This document shows positions 59,661 through 63,595 of a stretch of DNA of 64,000 bases, in pieces. A model generated the notes under the pieces. The model worked only from the letters and a program-made list of their open reading frames with translations, had not been told where the DNA came from and did no database searches. Numbering within the stretch: position 1 is the stretch's first letter; the number at the start of each line of letters is the position of its first letter. The translations under genes were made by a program, and so were the position numbers. The stretch is taken from positions 22,488,388 to 22,552,387 of the forward strand of contig OY726578.1 in the NCBI GenBank assembly GCA_963383645.1, in the 5' to 3' direction. The stretch is from Muscardinus avellanarius (taxonomy: Eukaryota; Chordata; Mammalia; Rodentia; Gliridae).

Positions 59661-61566
59661 AAGTAAAAAAAATAATAAATGAAGGTGAGGTTTGGGGAAA
59701 TTGAAACTCTTCTACACTCTTGGTGGGATTACAAATTAGTTCAGCTGCTGTGAGACCAATGTGGAGATTCCTCAGCCAGCTGGGAGTGGATCCAGCATAG
59801 ACTCTGGCTACCCCACTCCTGGTTATCTTTCCAAGGAGGTCAAAATCAGAAAACGACAGTACTGTATGCACGCCCGGGTTCCTAGCAGCACAGTTCACCA
59901 TAGTCAAATTATGGAACCAGCTTAGGTGTCCATCAACAAATGAACAAATTACAAATTATGGGATGTCCACACAATGGAACTCTACGCAGCAATCGTGAAG
60001 AACAATACTGTGCCATTTGCAAGAAAATGGGAGGACCTGGAGAACATTATGTTAAGTGAGATCAGCAGAAAGTGAAGGGGCAGATGTTTTCTCTCATAGG
60101 CACACGCTAGGGAGTCGTGGGGATACCAGAGGGACTCCCGATGATGGAGGGACACCTCAGTGGAGCCCGGGAGGTGGTCTAGCGGAAGGGGAGGGGGAAG
60201 AGTGAGGGTCATTGAAGGAATCACCACCGCCGACTCTGTGTACATGTGTGAAAATACCAGCACTCTGTACCAAGTGCTGTGTGCACGCATGTCAAGTCAA
60301 CAAGATCTACATTACAATGTGAGACTCTAATGCACCAATAAAAGCATATAAAAATAAAATCGGAAGCCGGGCGTGGGGGCACGCTTGTCATCCCAGCGTT
60401 CGGGAGGCTGAGACCTGGAGGACCGCGGTTCGCGGACAGCCTCGGCTGCTTAGTGAGGCCCTCCGCAACTCAGTGAGACCCGGTTTCAAAAATAAAGAAT
60501 AAAAAATAAAAATAAAGAATAAAAAATTGGGCAGGGGGTGTAGCTCGGAGGTCAAATGCCTCTGGGTTCCATCCCCAGACCTGCAAAAATAAATAAATAA
60601 ATAAAATAAAATAAAATCAGAGGAATGCATTTCCTTGGAGGGAAGGAGGCAACGATCTTCTCCCTTTCGGTGCAATTAAAGACTAATTTGTCTTTGGCTC
60701 GTCGGTCTGCGTTCCTGTCGGGTTGTCAGTATATTTGACGAGTCTGACCTTTTCATAGAGTGAAACGTACTAGGAAGCCCCAGTAATTAAATAGCCGGGG
60801 AACTGCAGGATCAGACAGAGTAATGAGAAACGAGGGTTTACAGCAGCCGCGGGGGCGTGGCGGTCAATAAAGGTGCTTGGCGAATTAGCGAGAGAAATGG
60901 TAGGGGGAATTCGTTTGGAAAAATCTGTAGTTAGAGCGTTGGTTCACGCCATTAGCAAAAGACCCATTTCAGCTGATTAAAGGCCTACAGCTGCCCTCTT
61001 TGCCACAGTAATATAAGGGGGATTCTAGCAAGGCATTATGAGCACGTCGAAGCAGAAGAAATCTTTATTTATTTGTTTTGTCGGACTGGGGCTCACATCT
61101 AGATCCTTGTGGTGATCTACAGCCCCAGCCCAGGAAGCAATTTTTGAGTGCTGCCTGTGGGATCTCCACAGGTGATATCCCAGCCTTATGGCATCCCTGA
61201 GCCCCCCTCCACAGGTGATATCCCAGCCTTATGGCATCCCTGGGCCCCCAAGGACAGATCACTTTCTATTAGCTGGACTTTTTCCTGGGGGTCATTACCA
61301 GCCACACCCCACCGCCTCCCCAAGCACAGACCCGCATTATCCTACTTATCACCCCACAAAAATGCTGCCGATTCAGGTAAAGACTTGTGCAGGGAGCTGT
61401 GAAGGCCCTGGAAACCCAGTTGAGCAAAGGGGAGCTCTTTAGAGATACACGTGAGCCCTCTGCCCCCCAGAAATACTTGCCCAGGCCAGGCCAGTGAGAA
61501 CGGACAGCTTCCACTGAAATTTTCCAAAGCCAATAGCTTCCACCGCATCTTCCACCATGAAAGTAT
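18788..61566 (-). CDS. SVOP: SVOP, synaptic vesicle 2-related protein; 14 exons present, 5' end outside the window
   Basis: Fourteen coding exons join in phase with no indel to 1451 bases: two bases of a split codon, 482 residues, and a stop. They correspond to residues 67-548 of the 548-residue mammalian protein. It is an orphan major-facilitator-superfamily transporter of neuronal synaptic vesicles with 12 membrane segments, related to SV2; its substrate is unknown and nucleotide binding has been reported for the family. Visible hallmarks are the loop 2-3 motif SDQYGRK, the PESARYD motif after TM6, the DRLGRKK repeat of the loop motif in the second half, and PIETKGRG after TM12. The C-terminal tail ends RSNSGSQE. 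Upstream exons coding the acidic cytosolic N-terminus, and the promoter, were not found before 64000. Introns are swollen by SINEs but every coding exon is free of them. Exon coordinates: 61481-61566, 58632-58730, 53699-53770, 52353-52477, 40932-40995, 39837-39962, 37976-38104, 35025-35098, 27537-27613, 25974-26081, 24018-24129, 22616-22697, 20242-20331, 18788-18994. Confidence 0.97.
19070..19140 (-). repeat. MIR fragment
   Basis: cattttacagatggtgaaat and gaggctcaag.. match the antisense core of the ancient mammalian MIR SINE. Confidence 0.7.
19186..19975. mobile_element. SINE group in the last SVOP intron
   Basis: + strand dimer at 19186-19390 and a + tail at 19400-19460; - strand dimer at 19628-19830. 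19850-19975 is a different, Alu-monomer-like element on the - strand (gcccaggcttagcctcaaac ..gcctcctgagtagctgggac). Confidence 0.75.
20020..20180 (+). repeat. MIR-like fragment
   Basis: Degenerate MIR core (ctctctgtctttctgagcctc..gataaagga..) close to the SVOP exon at 20242. Confidence 0.45.
20242..20331 (-). CDS. SVOP: SVOP exon, residues 451-480 (TM11)
   Basis: Acceptor ..tcgttccag; codes [30 protein letters not shown]; donor gtaggt. The VYPT..RALG motif is the MFS sugar-transporter-like loop 10-11 signature. 90 bases, phase 0. Confidence 0.95.
20606..20857 (-). mobile_element. (TTTC)18 plus young - strand SINE
   Basis: A (CTTT) tract of about 70 bases at 20606-20676 grades into an antisense SINE of the young subfamily (ggggttcctggaaaccc). 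gaatttc near 20599 and gaatttcac at 20862 suggest the target duplication. Confidence 0.85.
20880..21488. other. SVOP: Unique SVOP intron sequence
   Basis: About 600 bases without recognisable repeat or exon; a short (CA)6 lies at 21150. Confidence 0.4.
21489..22015 (+). mobile_element. (GT)18 and two + strand SINEs
   Basis: (GT)n at 21489-21524, then complete dimers at 21550-21772 (tail of 22 A) and 21798-22015. The second has the agacccacaaa-type tail subfamily. 22020-22610 is mostly unique. Confidence 0.85.
22616..22697 (-). CDS. SVOP: SVOP exon, residues 423-450 (TM10)
   Basis: Acceptor ..gccctcag; codes [27 protein letters not shown]; donor gtagga. TM10 and the start of loop 10-11 are visible. 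82 bases. Confidence 0.95.
22735..22985 (+). repeat. Pyrimidine-rich tract and CA-rich tract
   Basis: 22735-22835 is TC/TTCC-rich; 22920-22985 is a broken (CA)n. Both are just upstream (on the - strand) of the SVOP exon at 22616-22697. Confidence 0.75.
23498..23857 (-). mobile_element. Two - strand SINEs around (TTCC)(TTTC) repeats
   Basis: A truncated copy at 23498-23560 is followed by TTCC/TTTC repeats (23574-23646) and a full antisense dimer to 23857. 22990-23497 shows no clear feature apart from AT-rich sequence. Confidence 0.8.
24018..24129 (-). CDS. SVOP: SVOP exon, residues 386-423 (TM8-TM9)
   Basis: Acceptor ..ccctggcag; codes [20 protein letters not shown] through LSICVG; donor gtgggt. 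DRLGRKK is the second-half copy of the MFS loop motif. 112 bases. Confidence 0.95.
24360..25170 (+). mobile_element. Ancient MaLR (MLT1-type) LTR, split by SINEs
   Basis: The characteristic 3' end actgtgagataataaagtgt at 24626-24645 is continued after two SINEs by ttttaagccactaaactctg (25121-25140) and aattaacacaggcca. The interrupting SINEs are 24665-24892 and 24908-25108, both - strand. Confidence 0.65.
24908..25108 (-). mobile_element. Young - strand SINE with perfect 15-bp target duplication
   Basis: Antisense young-family dimer. tgtgtctgatatttt occurs at 24893-24907 and again at 25109-25123. Confidence 0.9.
25335..25570 (+). mobile_element. Second MaLR-type LTR remnant
   Basis: actgtgagctaactaaacct (25508-25527) and aagtatcccgcctcaggcat are the recognisable 3' portion of MST/MLT-type LTRs, and tatataagaggt near 25352 fits the 5' part. 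Lies in the SVOP intron 5' (in window coordinates) of the exon at 25974. Confidence 0.65.
25974..26081 (-). CDS. SVOP: SVOP exon, residues 350-386 (large lumenal loop 7-8)
   Basis: Acceptor ..catcccctag; codes [35 protein letters not shown] with split codons at both ends; donor gtaagc. It holds the two-cysteine lumenal loop and the start of TM8. 108 bases. Confidence 0.95.
26310..27316 (-). repeat. Tandem array of four - strand SINE units
   Basis: Four copies of a unit of about 250-266 bases: a TTTA tract, an antisense SINE, then agttgatctttta. The agttgatctttta block recurs at about 26545, 26811, 27063 and 27316. Units 1 and 2 are nearly identical including private changes (gatgctggctgcagacc; gggagtatgtataggtg); units 3 and 4 share others. 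Confidence 0.88.
27537..27613 (-). CDS. SVOP: SVOP exon, residues 324-350 (TM7 and lumenal loop)
   Basis: Acceptor ..tcctggcag; codes [25 protein letters not shown] plus one base; donor gtaagt. It begins with the final base of the split Trp codon. The exon sits about 220 bases from a tandem SINE array in the downstream intron. Confidence 0.95.
27784..28420. mobile_element. SINE pair and flanking microsatellites
   Basis: (TTTA) about 10 copies at 27784-27825, - strand SINEs at 27828-28030 and 28040-28180, + strand SINE at 28204-28350, then (GAAA) to 28420. 28430-28880 is unique. Confidence 0.8.
28884..29092 (+). mobile_element. + strand SINE, 'agacccac' tail subfamily
   Basis: Complete dimer from gccgggcgtggtggcgc to ccatccccagacccac. 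29100-29520 is unique intron. Confidence 0.85.
29520..30460 (-). mobile_element. AT-rich block and four - strand SINEs
   Basis: AT-rich sequence (29520-29622), then antisense SINE copies at 29625-29826, 29862-30045, 30045-30178 and 30215-30460, of decreasing similarity to the consensus. Confidence 0.75.
31274..32191 (+). CDS. L1 ORF1p, full length and open
   Basis: An open frame runs from ATG 31229; the more likely start is the MGKRNN Met at 31274, as L1 ORF1p commonly opens MGK. From there it has about 305 residues: a charged coiled coil (about 35-115, heptads through [16 protein letters not shown]), an RRM-like domain ([14 protein letters not shown] to [19 protein letters not shown]), and a C-terminal domain ([25 protein letters not shown]). 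Family role: a trimeric RNA-binding chaperone of the L1 particle. No stop or frameshift is present, unusual for a copy lacking ORF2. The C-terminal tail [16 protein letters not shown] is not one I know. Confidence 0.85.
   Translation: MGKRNNTGAMNAHNPTTSEPDKTENQRFLEDQIRKITVEIIEVLQKEPRESQKEIKDAINEVKASIQSTNNRLDHMENRISLLEDDHSKNERIVSNLGKNIRQQESVIEEIWAHFKRPNLRIIGIEEGKESETKGINNLFKEVIAENFPNIEQEVDTQVRETYRTPFRQDRRRGSPRHIIVKMTTVEAKQRILKATKTKGQVTFRGKPIRITPDFPNQVMRARRAWSNIFQTLKENNFQPKISYPAKLSIKLDGKIRSFHDKQKLKEFMSSKPALEKILKEINYKEEIGNTHQNQRNKIFHPTDN
32400..32895 (-). mobile_element. Antisense fragment of an older L1 ORF2
   Basis: On the + strand it reads as the complement of L1 ORF2: ttatctattttgagttcgta, gggattaggtaagggtccaa, ccttgtcaaaaataacttga, gtagctttatatggttgaaa. 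The frame is destroyed. It sits inside the ORF1-only L1. Confidence 0.75.
32937..33004 (+). repeat. (TA)34
   Basis: Perfect dinucleotide run between the antisense L1 fragment and the L1 3' UTR. Long TA runs extrude and are unstable. Confidence 0.97.
33347..33775 (+). mobile_element. Two + strand SINEs stacked on the L1 target site
   Basis: Young-family SINE at 33347-33547 and an 'agacccac'-tail SINE at 33565-33775. The bases before each, aaaaatgttctctttca and aaaaatcttctctttct (33548-33564), repeat the L1 target site. Confidence 0.85.
33778..34172. mobile_element. (TTTC)n, - strand SINE, L1 3' tail
   Basis: (TTTC) about 20 copies at 33778-33860, antisense SINE at 33866-34072, and a 5'-truncated L1 3' end at 34088-34172 (gatgtatagctgcaatgcac, AATAAA). 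Confidence 0.8.
34240..34975 (+). mobile_element. + strand SINE cluster next to an SVOP exon
   Basis: Copies at 34240-34420, 34440-34620, a tail at 34620-34700, and a full copy at 34770-34970. The last ends 50 bases from the SVOP exon at 35025. Confidence 0.8.
35025..35098 (-). CDS. SVOP: SVOP exon, residues 300-324 (into TM7)
   Basis: Acceptor ..ttgaaacag; codes [24 protein letters not shown] plus two bases of a Trp codon; donor gtaaga. Human has GKMRDLF where this copy has GKIKDLF, by recall. The + strand here also lies just right of a SINE, which stops 45 bases short of the donor. Confidence 0.94.
35100..35510. repeat. Unique GC-rich intron and (AC)22
   Basis: 35100-35414 is unique, CpG-containing intron directly upstream of the SVOP exon. 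(AC)n runs 35415-35458. Confidence 0.6.
35519..35908 (+). mobile_element. SINE inserted in the linker of another SINE
   Basis: Outer head 35519-35642, inner complete SINE 35643-35820 with (AT)n tail, outer tail resuming ggtctgggagtgtagcccag at about 35841 and ending in 22 A at 35916. Both are young-family copies. Confidence 0.82.
36028..36625 (-). mobile_element. - strand SINEs and (TTTC)n
   Basis: Antisense copies at 36028-36190, 36308-36505 and 36520-36625; (TTTC)n at 36240-36300. attatcaatattaaattcta before and after the first marks its target duplication (about 36006-36025 and 36191-36210). 36626-36850 is unique. Confidence 0.8.
36855..37690 (+). mobile_element. + strand SINE cluster with (GAAA)n
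   Basis: Copies at 36855-36945 (head), 36950-37130, a tail at 37140-37215, 37227-37430 followed by (GAAA)12, and 37493-37690. The SVOP exon at 37976 lies 290 bases further. Confidence 0.8.
37976..38104 (-). CDS. SVOP: SVOP exon, residues 257-299 (central cytosolic loop)
   Basis: Acceptor ..ctcctccag; codes [20 protein letters not shown] through GKLIISRQ; donor gtcagt. PESARYD is the conserved motif after TM6 in SV2/SVOP and sugar transporters. This is the large cytosolic loop between the two six-helix halves. 129 bases. Confidence 0.96.
38219..38890. mobile_element. MIR interrupted by - strand SINEs
   Basis: A 26-bp direct repeat (cagaggcc..ctccccgtccctg) at 38219-38270, then MIR core at 38290-38380 (gtgtgatctcgg.. 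cataaagtgggggcgataat). Antisense SINEs occupy 38385-38680 and 38685-38795, and the MIR resumes at 38800-38890 (gacaggattaaatggaatca). Confidence 0.65.
39060..39205 (+). repeat. MIR
   Basis: Good MIR core: tgtgtgctttttgacaagtt and gagtctcagtttcctcatca through gtaaaatggggatat. Confidence 0.85.
39237..39640 (+). repeat. Old interspersed repeat with a 93-bp tandem duplication
   Basis: Two 93-bp units (39237-39329, 39330-39422) each containing acatttcccagcttcccttg and gaccatgtgacttgctttca. The element continues to gtgagaaataaactcctatt near 39604-39625, an end typical of ancient mammalian LTR/MER repeats. Family name not assigned. Confidence 0.7.
39837..39962 (-). CDS. SVOP: SVOP exon, residues 215-256 (TM5-TM6)
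   Basis: Acceptor ..tctgtgccag; codes [20 protein letters not shown] through FAILCF, covering TM5, the GWRW loop and TM6. The donor is gtgcgt, a weak but acceptable GT site; the next exon begins exactly at the following Trp. 126 bases. Confidence 0.95.
40265..40830 (-). mobile_element. - strand SINEs with (CA)19
   Basis: Antisense copies at 40265-40440, 40460-40682 (split by (CA)n at 40505-40542) and 40690-40830. 39963-40264 is unique intron upstream of the SVOP exon at 39837. Confidence 0.8.
40932..40995 (-). CDS. SVOP: SVOP exon, residues 193-214 (loop 4-5)
   Basis: Acceptor ..gacccacag; completes the split Ser and codes [21 protein letters not shown]; donor gtaagg. It contains the FLP.K.RA motif typical of sugar-transporter-like MFS proteins at the cytosolic end of TM4/TM5. 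64 bases. Confidence 0.94.
41060..42056 (-). mobile_element. - strand SINEs, ID fragment and microsatellites
   Basis: TTCC-rich tract 41060-41102, antisense SINE 41110-41280, (TTA/ATT)n 41437-41472, antisense ID-like tail 41475-41535, (TTTC)12 41545-41594, full antisense SINEs 41598-41801 and 41850-42056. Confidence 0.78.
42068..42540. promoter_or_regulatory. Repeat-free island, candidate conserved element
   Basis: About 470 bases with no repeat, balanced composition and a preserved look: tgttatttatagcagttcat, taataattacgatcccgctg, and three tandem variants of cagctacRcc near 42340-42375. Function not shown; inference only. Confidence 0.35.
42692..43126 (+). mobile_element. Two successive SINEs in one target site
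   Basis: SINE 1 at 42692-42904 and SINE 2 at 42917-43126. aaaacaggatct precedes SINE 1 (42680-42691), separates the two (42905-42916), and recurs as aaaacagggtct at 43127-43138. The target is the linker of a - strand SINE (42615-42679 and 43127-43235). Confidence 0.85.
43140..43400 (-). mobile_element. - strand SINE remnants
   Basis: Remainder of the host SINE to 43235, a short (GT)n, and an antisense copy at 43265-43400. Confidence 0.7.
43430..43740. promoter_or_regulatory. Repeat-free island with CTCF consensus and octamer motif
   Basis: GCGCCCTCTACTGG at 43497-43510 satisfies every position of the 14-base CTCF core consensus on the - strand. The POU octamer ATTTGCAT follows at 43559-43566 with a near-copy (tatttgcacc) at 43611. 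The block has no repeat and lies in the SVOP intron between exons 52353 and 40995. Occupancy is not known. Confidence 0.45.
44227..44345 (-). mobile_element. (GT)18 and antisense long-form ID element
   Basis: (GT)n at 44227-44262, then ID antisense with ggccttgcacatgttaggca. It also contains a second, opposed ID start (ttggggatgtagctcatcca), so the end forms an inverted repeat around 44308-44345. Confidence 0.7.
44364..44970 (+). mobile_element. MaLR-type LTR split by a SINE
   Basis: ttggtttggatacggcatgt at 44370-44389 and gatggggcctttgagaggcg at 44705-44724 are hallmarks of MST/MLT LTRs; the end is cctaatacagta at 44960-44971. A - strand SINE (44455-44655) with a preceding (GT)14 interrupts it; tgtaagg flanks both sides. 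Confidence 0.7.
44982..45680 (+). mobile_element. + strand SINE cluster
   Basis: Head 44982-45118, copy 45120-45300, tail 45331-45400, young-family copy 45450-45630, each with AAAT/AAATA-rich tails. Confidence 0.78.
45690..46085. promoter_or_regulatory. Repeat-free AT-rich island, candidate enhancer
   Basis: About 390 bases without repeats, rich in homeodomain-type cores (ctaattaagatgtaattag at 45877-45895; cttaattatacttaatgac). The end (46050-46090) may be a MIR fragment. Regulatory role is inference. Confidence 0.35.
46140..46970 (-). mobile_element. - strand SINE cluster
   Basis: Antisense copies or parts at 46140-46340, 46350-46480, 46495-46670, 46685-46880 and 46920-46970, of different ages. 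46975-47410 is unique. Confidence 0.75.
47420..47935 (+). mobile_element. + strand SINEs with (G)n and (GAAA)n
   Basis: Complete copy 47420-47610 ending in a run of 14 G, and a copy at 47700-47915 whose linker has been replaced by (GAAA) repeats (47766-47852). Confidence 0.8.
47945..48730 (+). mobile_element. Class I ERV-like LTR split by a - strand SINE
   Basis: Plan fits a gamma-type LTR: U3 with TATA-like gcataaaagg at 48163, AATAAA at 48628-48633, gggactctgcc, and an end close to a proline-type primer site (ctttgggggtctcctcc at 48702-48718). A - strand SINE (48340-48525) with a TCC microsatellite interrupts it. 48731-49150 is GC-rich leader-like sequence without viral reading frames that I can identify. 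Confidence 0.5.
49190..50405. mobile_element. SINE group, both strands, around an AT-rich tract
   Basis: - strand 49190-49400, + strand 49465-49630, AT-rich 49640-49785, - strand 49790-50035, + strand 50195-50405. 50040-50190 with 50437-50500 (ataaagatttattggaa, ttattggaacatgccaccct) looks like an old DNA-transposon end split by the last SINE. Confidence 0.65.
50610..50720 (+). repeat. MIR
   Basis: gggtcactcaccctccgagt and gtcctcaactgtaaaatgga match the MIR core. Confidence 0.7.
50910..51315 (-). mobile_element. Young SINE inside an older - strand SINE
   Basis: Outer copy 50910-50974 and 51181-51315; inner young copy 50975-51167. caaacccattttt is duplicated at 50962-50974 and 51168-51180. 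Confidence 0.88.
51335..52300 (+). mobile_element. Tigger/MER2-like DNA transposon split by SINEs
   Basis: Segments at 51400-51515 (cttataaaagtggcatgctg, gcataggatctacacaaaat), 51920-52050 (ctttaaatcatctttagatg, tacatgttcagtagagatgc) and 52255-52300 (tcccgaatatttttgaatct, atatggagggtcgacc) match a pogo-type MER repeat in order. - strand SINEs at 51520-51915 and 52075-52250 interrupt. It ends 50 bases from the SVOP exon at 52353. Confidence 0.65.
52353..52477 (-). CDS. SVOP: SVOP exon, residues 152-193 (TM3-TM4)
   Basis: Acceptor ..cctctgcag; starts [20 protein letters not shown], ends GFGIGGVPQ plus two bases of a Ser codon; donor gtaagt. TM3, TM4 and the short linking loop are seen. 125 bases. 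Confidence 0.95.
52860..53160 (+). mobile_element. + strand SINE and extra tail
   Basis: Copy at 52860-53045 and an additional ID-type tail at 53095-53150. 52478-52859 and 53170-53698 are unique intron flanking SVOP exons. Confidence 0.7.
53699..53770 (-). CDS. SVOP: SVOP exon, residues 128-151 (TM2 and loop 2-3 motif)
   Basis: Acceptor ..cgcccacag; codes [24 protein letters not shown]; donor gtaagc. It contains the MFS signature loop SDQYGRK between TM2 and TM3. The last residue is Ile where I recall Thr in human. 72 bases, phase 0. Confidence 0.95.
53990..54300 (+). mobile_element. + strand SINE fragments
   Basis: Head-only copy 53990-54110 and complete copy 54115-54300. Confidence 0.75.
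54314..54725 (+). mobile_element. Young SINE nested in the linker of another young SINE
   Basis: Outer head 54314-54442, inner complete SINE 54443-54619, outer tail 54635-54690. aaaaatgtaaaaata is perfectly duplicated at 54428-54442 and 54620-54634. (AAAT)n follows. Confidence 0.92.
54895..54965 (-). repeat. MIR fragment
   Basis: cccccatttgatggatgggt and agctgaggctccgaaagggt are antisense MIR core. Confidence 0.65.
55083..55515 (-). mobile_element. Two - strand SINEs
   Basis: Antisense copies at 55083-55287 and 55320-55515, separated by (ATG/ATT) repeats. 55516-55800 is unique. Confidence 0.78.
55865..56780 (-). mobile_element. - strand SINE cluster
   Basis: Antisense fragment 55865-55925, (GT)17 55934-55967, copies 55980-56180, 56380-56575 and 56610-56780. 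56781-57034 is AT-rich intron. Confidence 0.78.
57051..57258 (+). mobile_element. Young + strand SINE with 15-bp target duplication
   Basis: Complete young-family dimer; aaaaatatgataact at 57035-57049 and 57259-57273. Confidence 0.92.
57468..57530 (+). mobile_element. ID-like monomer
   Basis: ggctgagggcgtagctcagg through tctccagcacc: a tRNA-type A box followed by a degenerate B box region. One of few stand-alone ID-like copies here. 57274-57740 is otherwise AT-rich intron. Confidence 0.5.
57745..58290 (-). mobile_element. - strand SINEs with TTTC/TTTTC tract
   Basis: Antisense copies at 57745-57975 and 58140-58290; T/C-rich tract 58050-58140 is the expanded tail of the second. Confidence 0.75.
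58632..58730 (-). CDS. SVOP: SVOP exon, residues 95-127 (TM1-TM2)
   Basis: Acceptor ..ctctctgcag; codes [24 protein letters not shown]; donor gtaggc. The Met here is internal (human ..GLAWMADAM..), not a start codon. It covers the end of TM1, the first lumenal loop and the beginning of TM2. 99 bases, phase 0 at both ends. Confidence 0.95.
58870..59220 (-). mobile_element. CA/TA/GT microsatellite cluster and - strand SINE
   Basis: Interrupted (catata/cgcaca) repeats 58890-59015, (GT)23 59016-59061, antisense SINE 59070-59220. Confidence 0.85.
59293..59338. repeat. Perfect 46-bp palindrome
   Basis: tatctgtggga at 59293-59303, an alternating AT core, and tcccacagata at 59328-59338 form a self-complementary sequence without a spacer. 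AT-rich DNA (59222-59292) precedes it. Confidence 0.93.
59341..60345 (+). mobile_element. 5'-truncated L1 (ORF2 end and 3' UTR), interrupted by a SINE
   Basis: ccccaatcagaatggcaatc at 59392-59411 and, after a + strand SINE with (CA)18 (59435-59656), gtgtccatcaacaaatgaac and ggaacattatgttaagtgag follow L1 ORF2. The 3' UTR has a G-rich run and caccaataaaagc at 60333. The coding part is broken by stops. Confidence 0.85.
60364..60620 (+). mobile_element. + strand SINE on the L1 tail
   Basis: 'agacctgc'-tail copy 60364-60590 with a duplicated linker (ataaagaataaaaaat twice) and an AAAT/AAAAT tail; aaaataaaatcggaag and aaaataaaatcagagg flank it. Confidence 0.82.
60660..61040. promoter_or_regulatory. 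Repeat-free CpG-containing island in a 5' SVOP intron
   Basis: About 380 bases without repeats: tttgacgagtctgacctttt, tacagcagccgcgggggcgt, gattaaaggcctacagctgc. It lies between the SVOP exons at 58730 and 61481, near the gene's 5' half, so it is a reasonable enhancer candidate. No direct evidence. Confidence 0.35.
61165..61250 (+). repeat. 43-bp direct repeat, two units
   Basis: tccacaggtgatatcccagc begins both units (61165 and 61208); the units differ by one base in gcatccctRgg. It is 230 bases downstream (gene sense) of the SVOP exon with the GC donor. Confidence 0.9.
61481..61566 (-). CDS. SVOP: SVOP exon, residues ~66-94 (start of TM1)
   Basis: Acceptor ..cttcccag, then the last two bases of a split Asp codon and [24 protein letters not shown]. 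It carries the conserved pre-TM1 segment and the first half of TM1. The exon ends TGG followed by gcaagt, so the donor is GC rather than GT. The next exon starts exactly at the expected Met, which fixes the boundary. Confidence 0.93.
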
Positions 61567-61809
61567 CTGGGAAGGAGAAAGAGGGAGGGAGTGTGAGCCC
61601 CTCCTGGGAGTGTCCGATCCGGGCCCCAGCCCAGGGAAGTCATCACAGCCCTTGCGGCTCCTAGAACTCACCCAGCAAGTAAATGGAAAAACAAAAGCAA
61701 ACCCAGAATGTCTACCAGCAGGGGGTTGGTTAAATGAATTAGTATATGTAATATATAAATTGTTCAATAGCCACACTATGAAATATAACCTGTTAAAAGA
61801 ATATATATA

Positions 61810-62020
61810 GCCGGGCGTGGTGGCGCACGCTTGTAATCCCCGCGCTTGGGAGGCAGAGACAGGAAGATCGCGCAGGCTCGAAGCCAGCTGCACTGGCTTA
61901 AGAGACCCTGTTTCCAAAAATAAAAAAGTATAAAATAGGTCTGGGAGTGTAGCCCGGAAGGAGAAGGGCTTCCAGGAACCCAAGTACCACCAAAAAAAAA
62001 AAGAAAGAAAGAAAGAAAAA
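61810..62020 (+). mobile_element. Young + strand SINE with target duplication
   Basis: Complete dimer with A/GAAA tail. aaaagaatatata occurs at 61795-61807 and its first 11 bases, aaaagaatata, recur at 62023-62033. 61567-61809 is unique sequence upstream of the SVOP exon. Confidence 0.88.
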
Positions 62021-62199
62021 AGAAAAGAATATACCGATATTAAAAGAGGCACACATGACATATGATTAGTTAATTTTTAAAAAAACGTGACAAGATGGAC
62101 CACAAAATATTTAGGATGGTTCTACTTTTGCAAATATATGCGTTTGTGTACATATATGTAGGTATTGGGGAGATATACAAGACTTTATTTATTTATGTA

Positions 62200-62451
62200 T
62201 TTTGGTACTGGGGAATGGACCCAGAGGTATTATACCTCCAAGCTCTACCTCTAGCCTGATTTTATTATTTTATTTTGAAATAGGGTCTTCCTAAGGTGCA
62301 GAGGTACTAAGTTGCTGAGGCTGGCCTTGAACCTGCGACACTCTCCTGTCTCAGCCTCCCAAATACTGGGATTACAAGCATGTGCCACCACATCCAGGTT
62401 CCTTTTACAATTTATTACTTCCATAGTCAGAAAGAAATAGATGATTTTTAA

Positions 62452-62492
<41 letters not shown>

Positions 62493-62781
62493 TAATGGGG
62501 ATTGAACCCAGGGGCATTCTACCTCTGAGGTACACCCCCAACCCTATTTTTTAGATTTCATTTTGAAACAGGATCTCATAAGTTGCAGAGGGCCTCACTA
62601 AGTAGCTGAGGCTGGCTGAGAACCTTCCATCCTCCTGTCTCAGCCTCCTAAGTAATGGAATTACAAGTGTGCATGCATCACCATGCCCAGCTGATTTTTA
62701 ACTTTTTTATTTTTATTTTTTTGGTGCTAGAAATTGAACCCAGTGCTTTACTACTGAGCTCCATCTCTCCAGCTTGAATTC

Positions 62782-62840
<59 letters not shown>

Positions 62841-63049
62841 TGCTGTGGATTGAACCTACAGGTATTTTTCAAGCTACATCCCCATCCCTATTTATTTTTT
62901 ATTTTGAAACAAGGTCTCATTCAGTTGCAGAGAGCCTCACTAAGCTGCTGAGACTGGCCACAAACCTACAATCCTCCTGACTCATCCTCCCAAGTGCTGA
63001 GATTACACATGTGTACCACTGAGCCTGGCTCCCAGCGCTCTGTGTGTGT

Positions 63050-63080
<31 letters not shown>

Positions 63081-63595
63081 CTCGCGCGTGTGTTACTTGG
63101 GAATGAACCAAGAGGCATTCTACCTATAAACTACACCCCAGCCCTATTTTATTTTTTGATTTTTATTTTTTGTGACACTAGGAGTTGAACCCAGAGGCAT
63201 TCTACCTCAAAGTCACACCCCCGCCCTATTTTTTATTCTTTATTTGGAAATAGAGTTTCGCTAAGTTGCGGAGGGCCTTACTACGTAGCTAAGGCTAGCC
63301 GCGGACCTTCGACCCTCCTGTCTCAGCATTCCAAGTACAGAGATTACAAGTGTGTGCCACCACACTTGGCCCAGCACTATTTTTATTTTTAATTTTTTGT
63401 AGTACTGGGGATGTCACCCAAGGTCTTTCTACTTCTGGGATATACCCCCAGACCCTTTTTTATTTTATTTGGAAACAAGGTCTTACTAAGTGGGTAAGAG
63501 CCTCCCTAAGCTGCTAAGGCTGGCTTCAAACCTGTGATCCTCCTGTCTCAGCCTCCCAAGTACCAGATTAAAAGCATGTGCCACCACACCTGGCT
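62200..63595 (-). mobile_element. - strand SINE cluster with (GT)n tracts
   Basis: Antisense copies at 62200-62400, 62490-62692, an ID-like tail 62723-62775, 62840-63030, 63090-63370 and 63395-63595. (GT) runs at 62455-62491, 62784-62840 and 63041-63080 each precede a copy. Confidence 0.8.
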
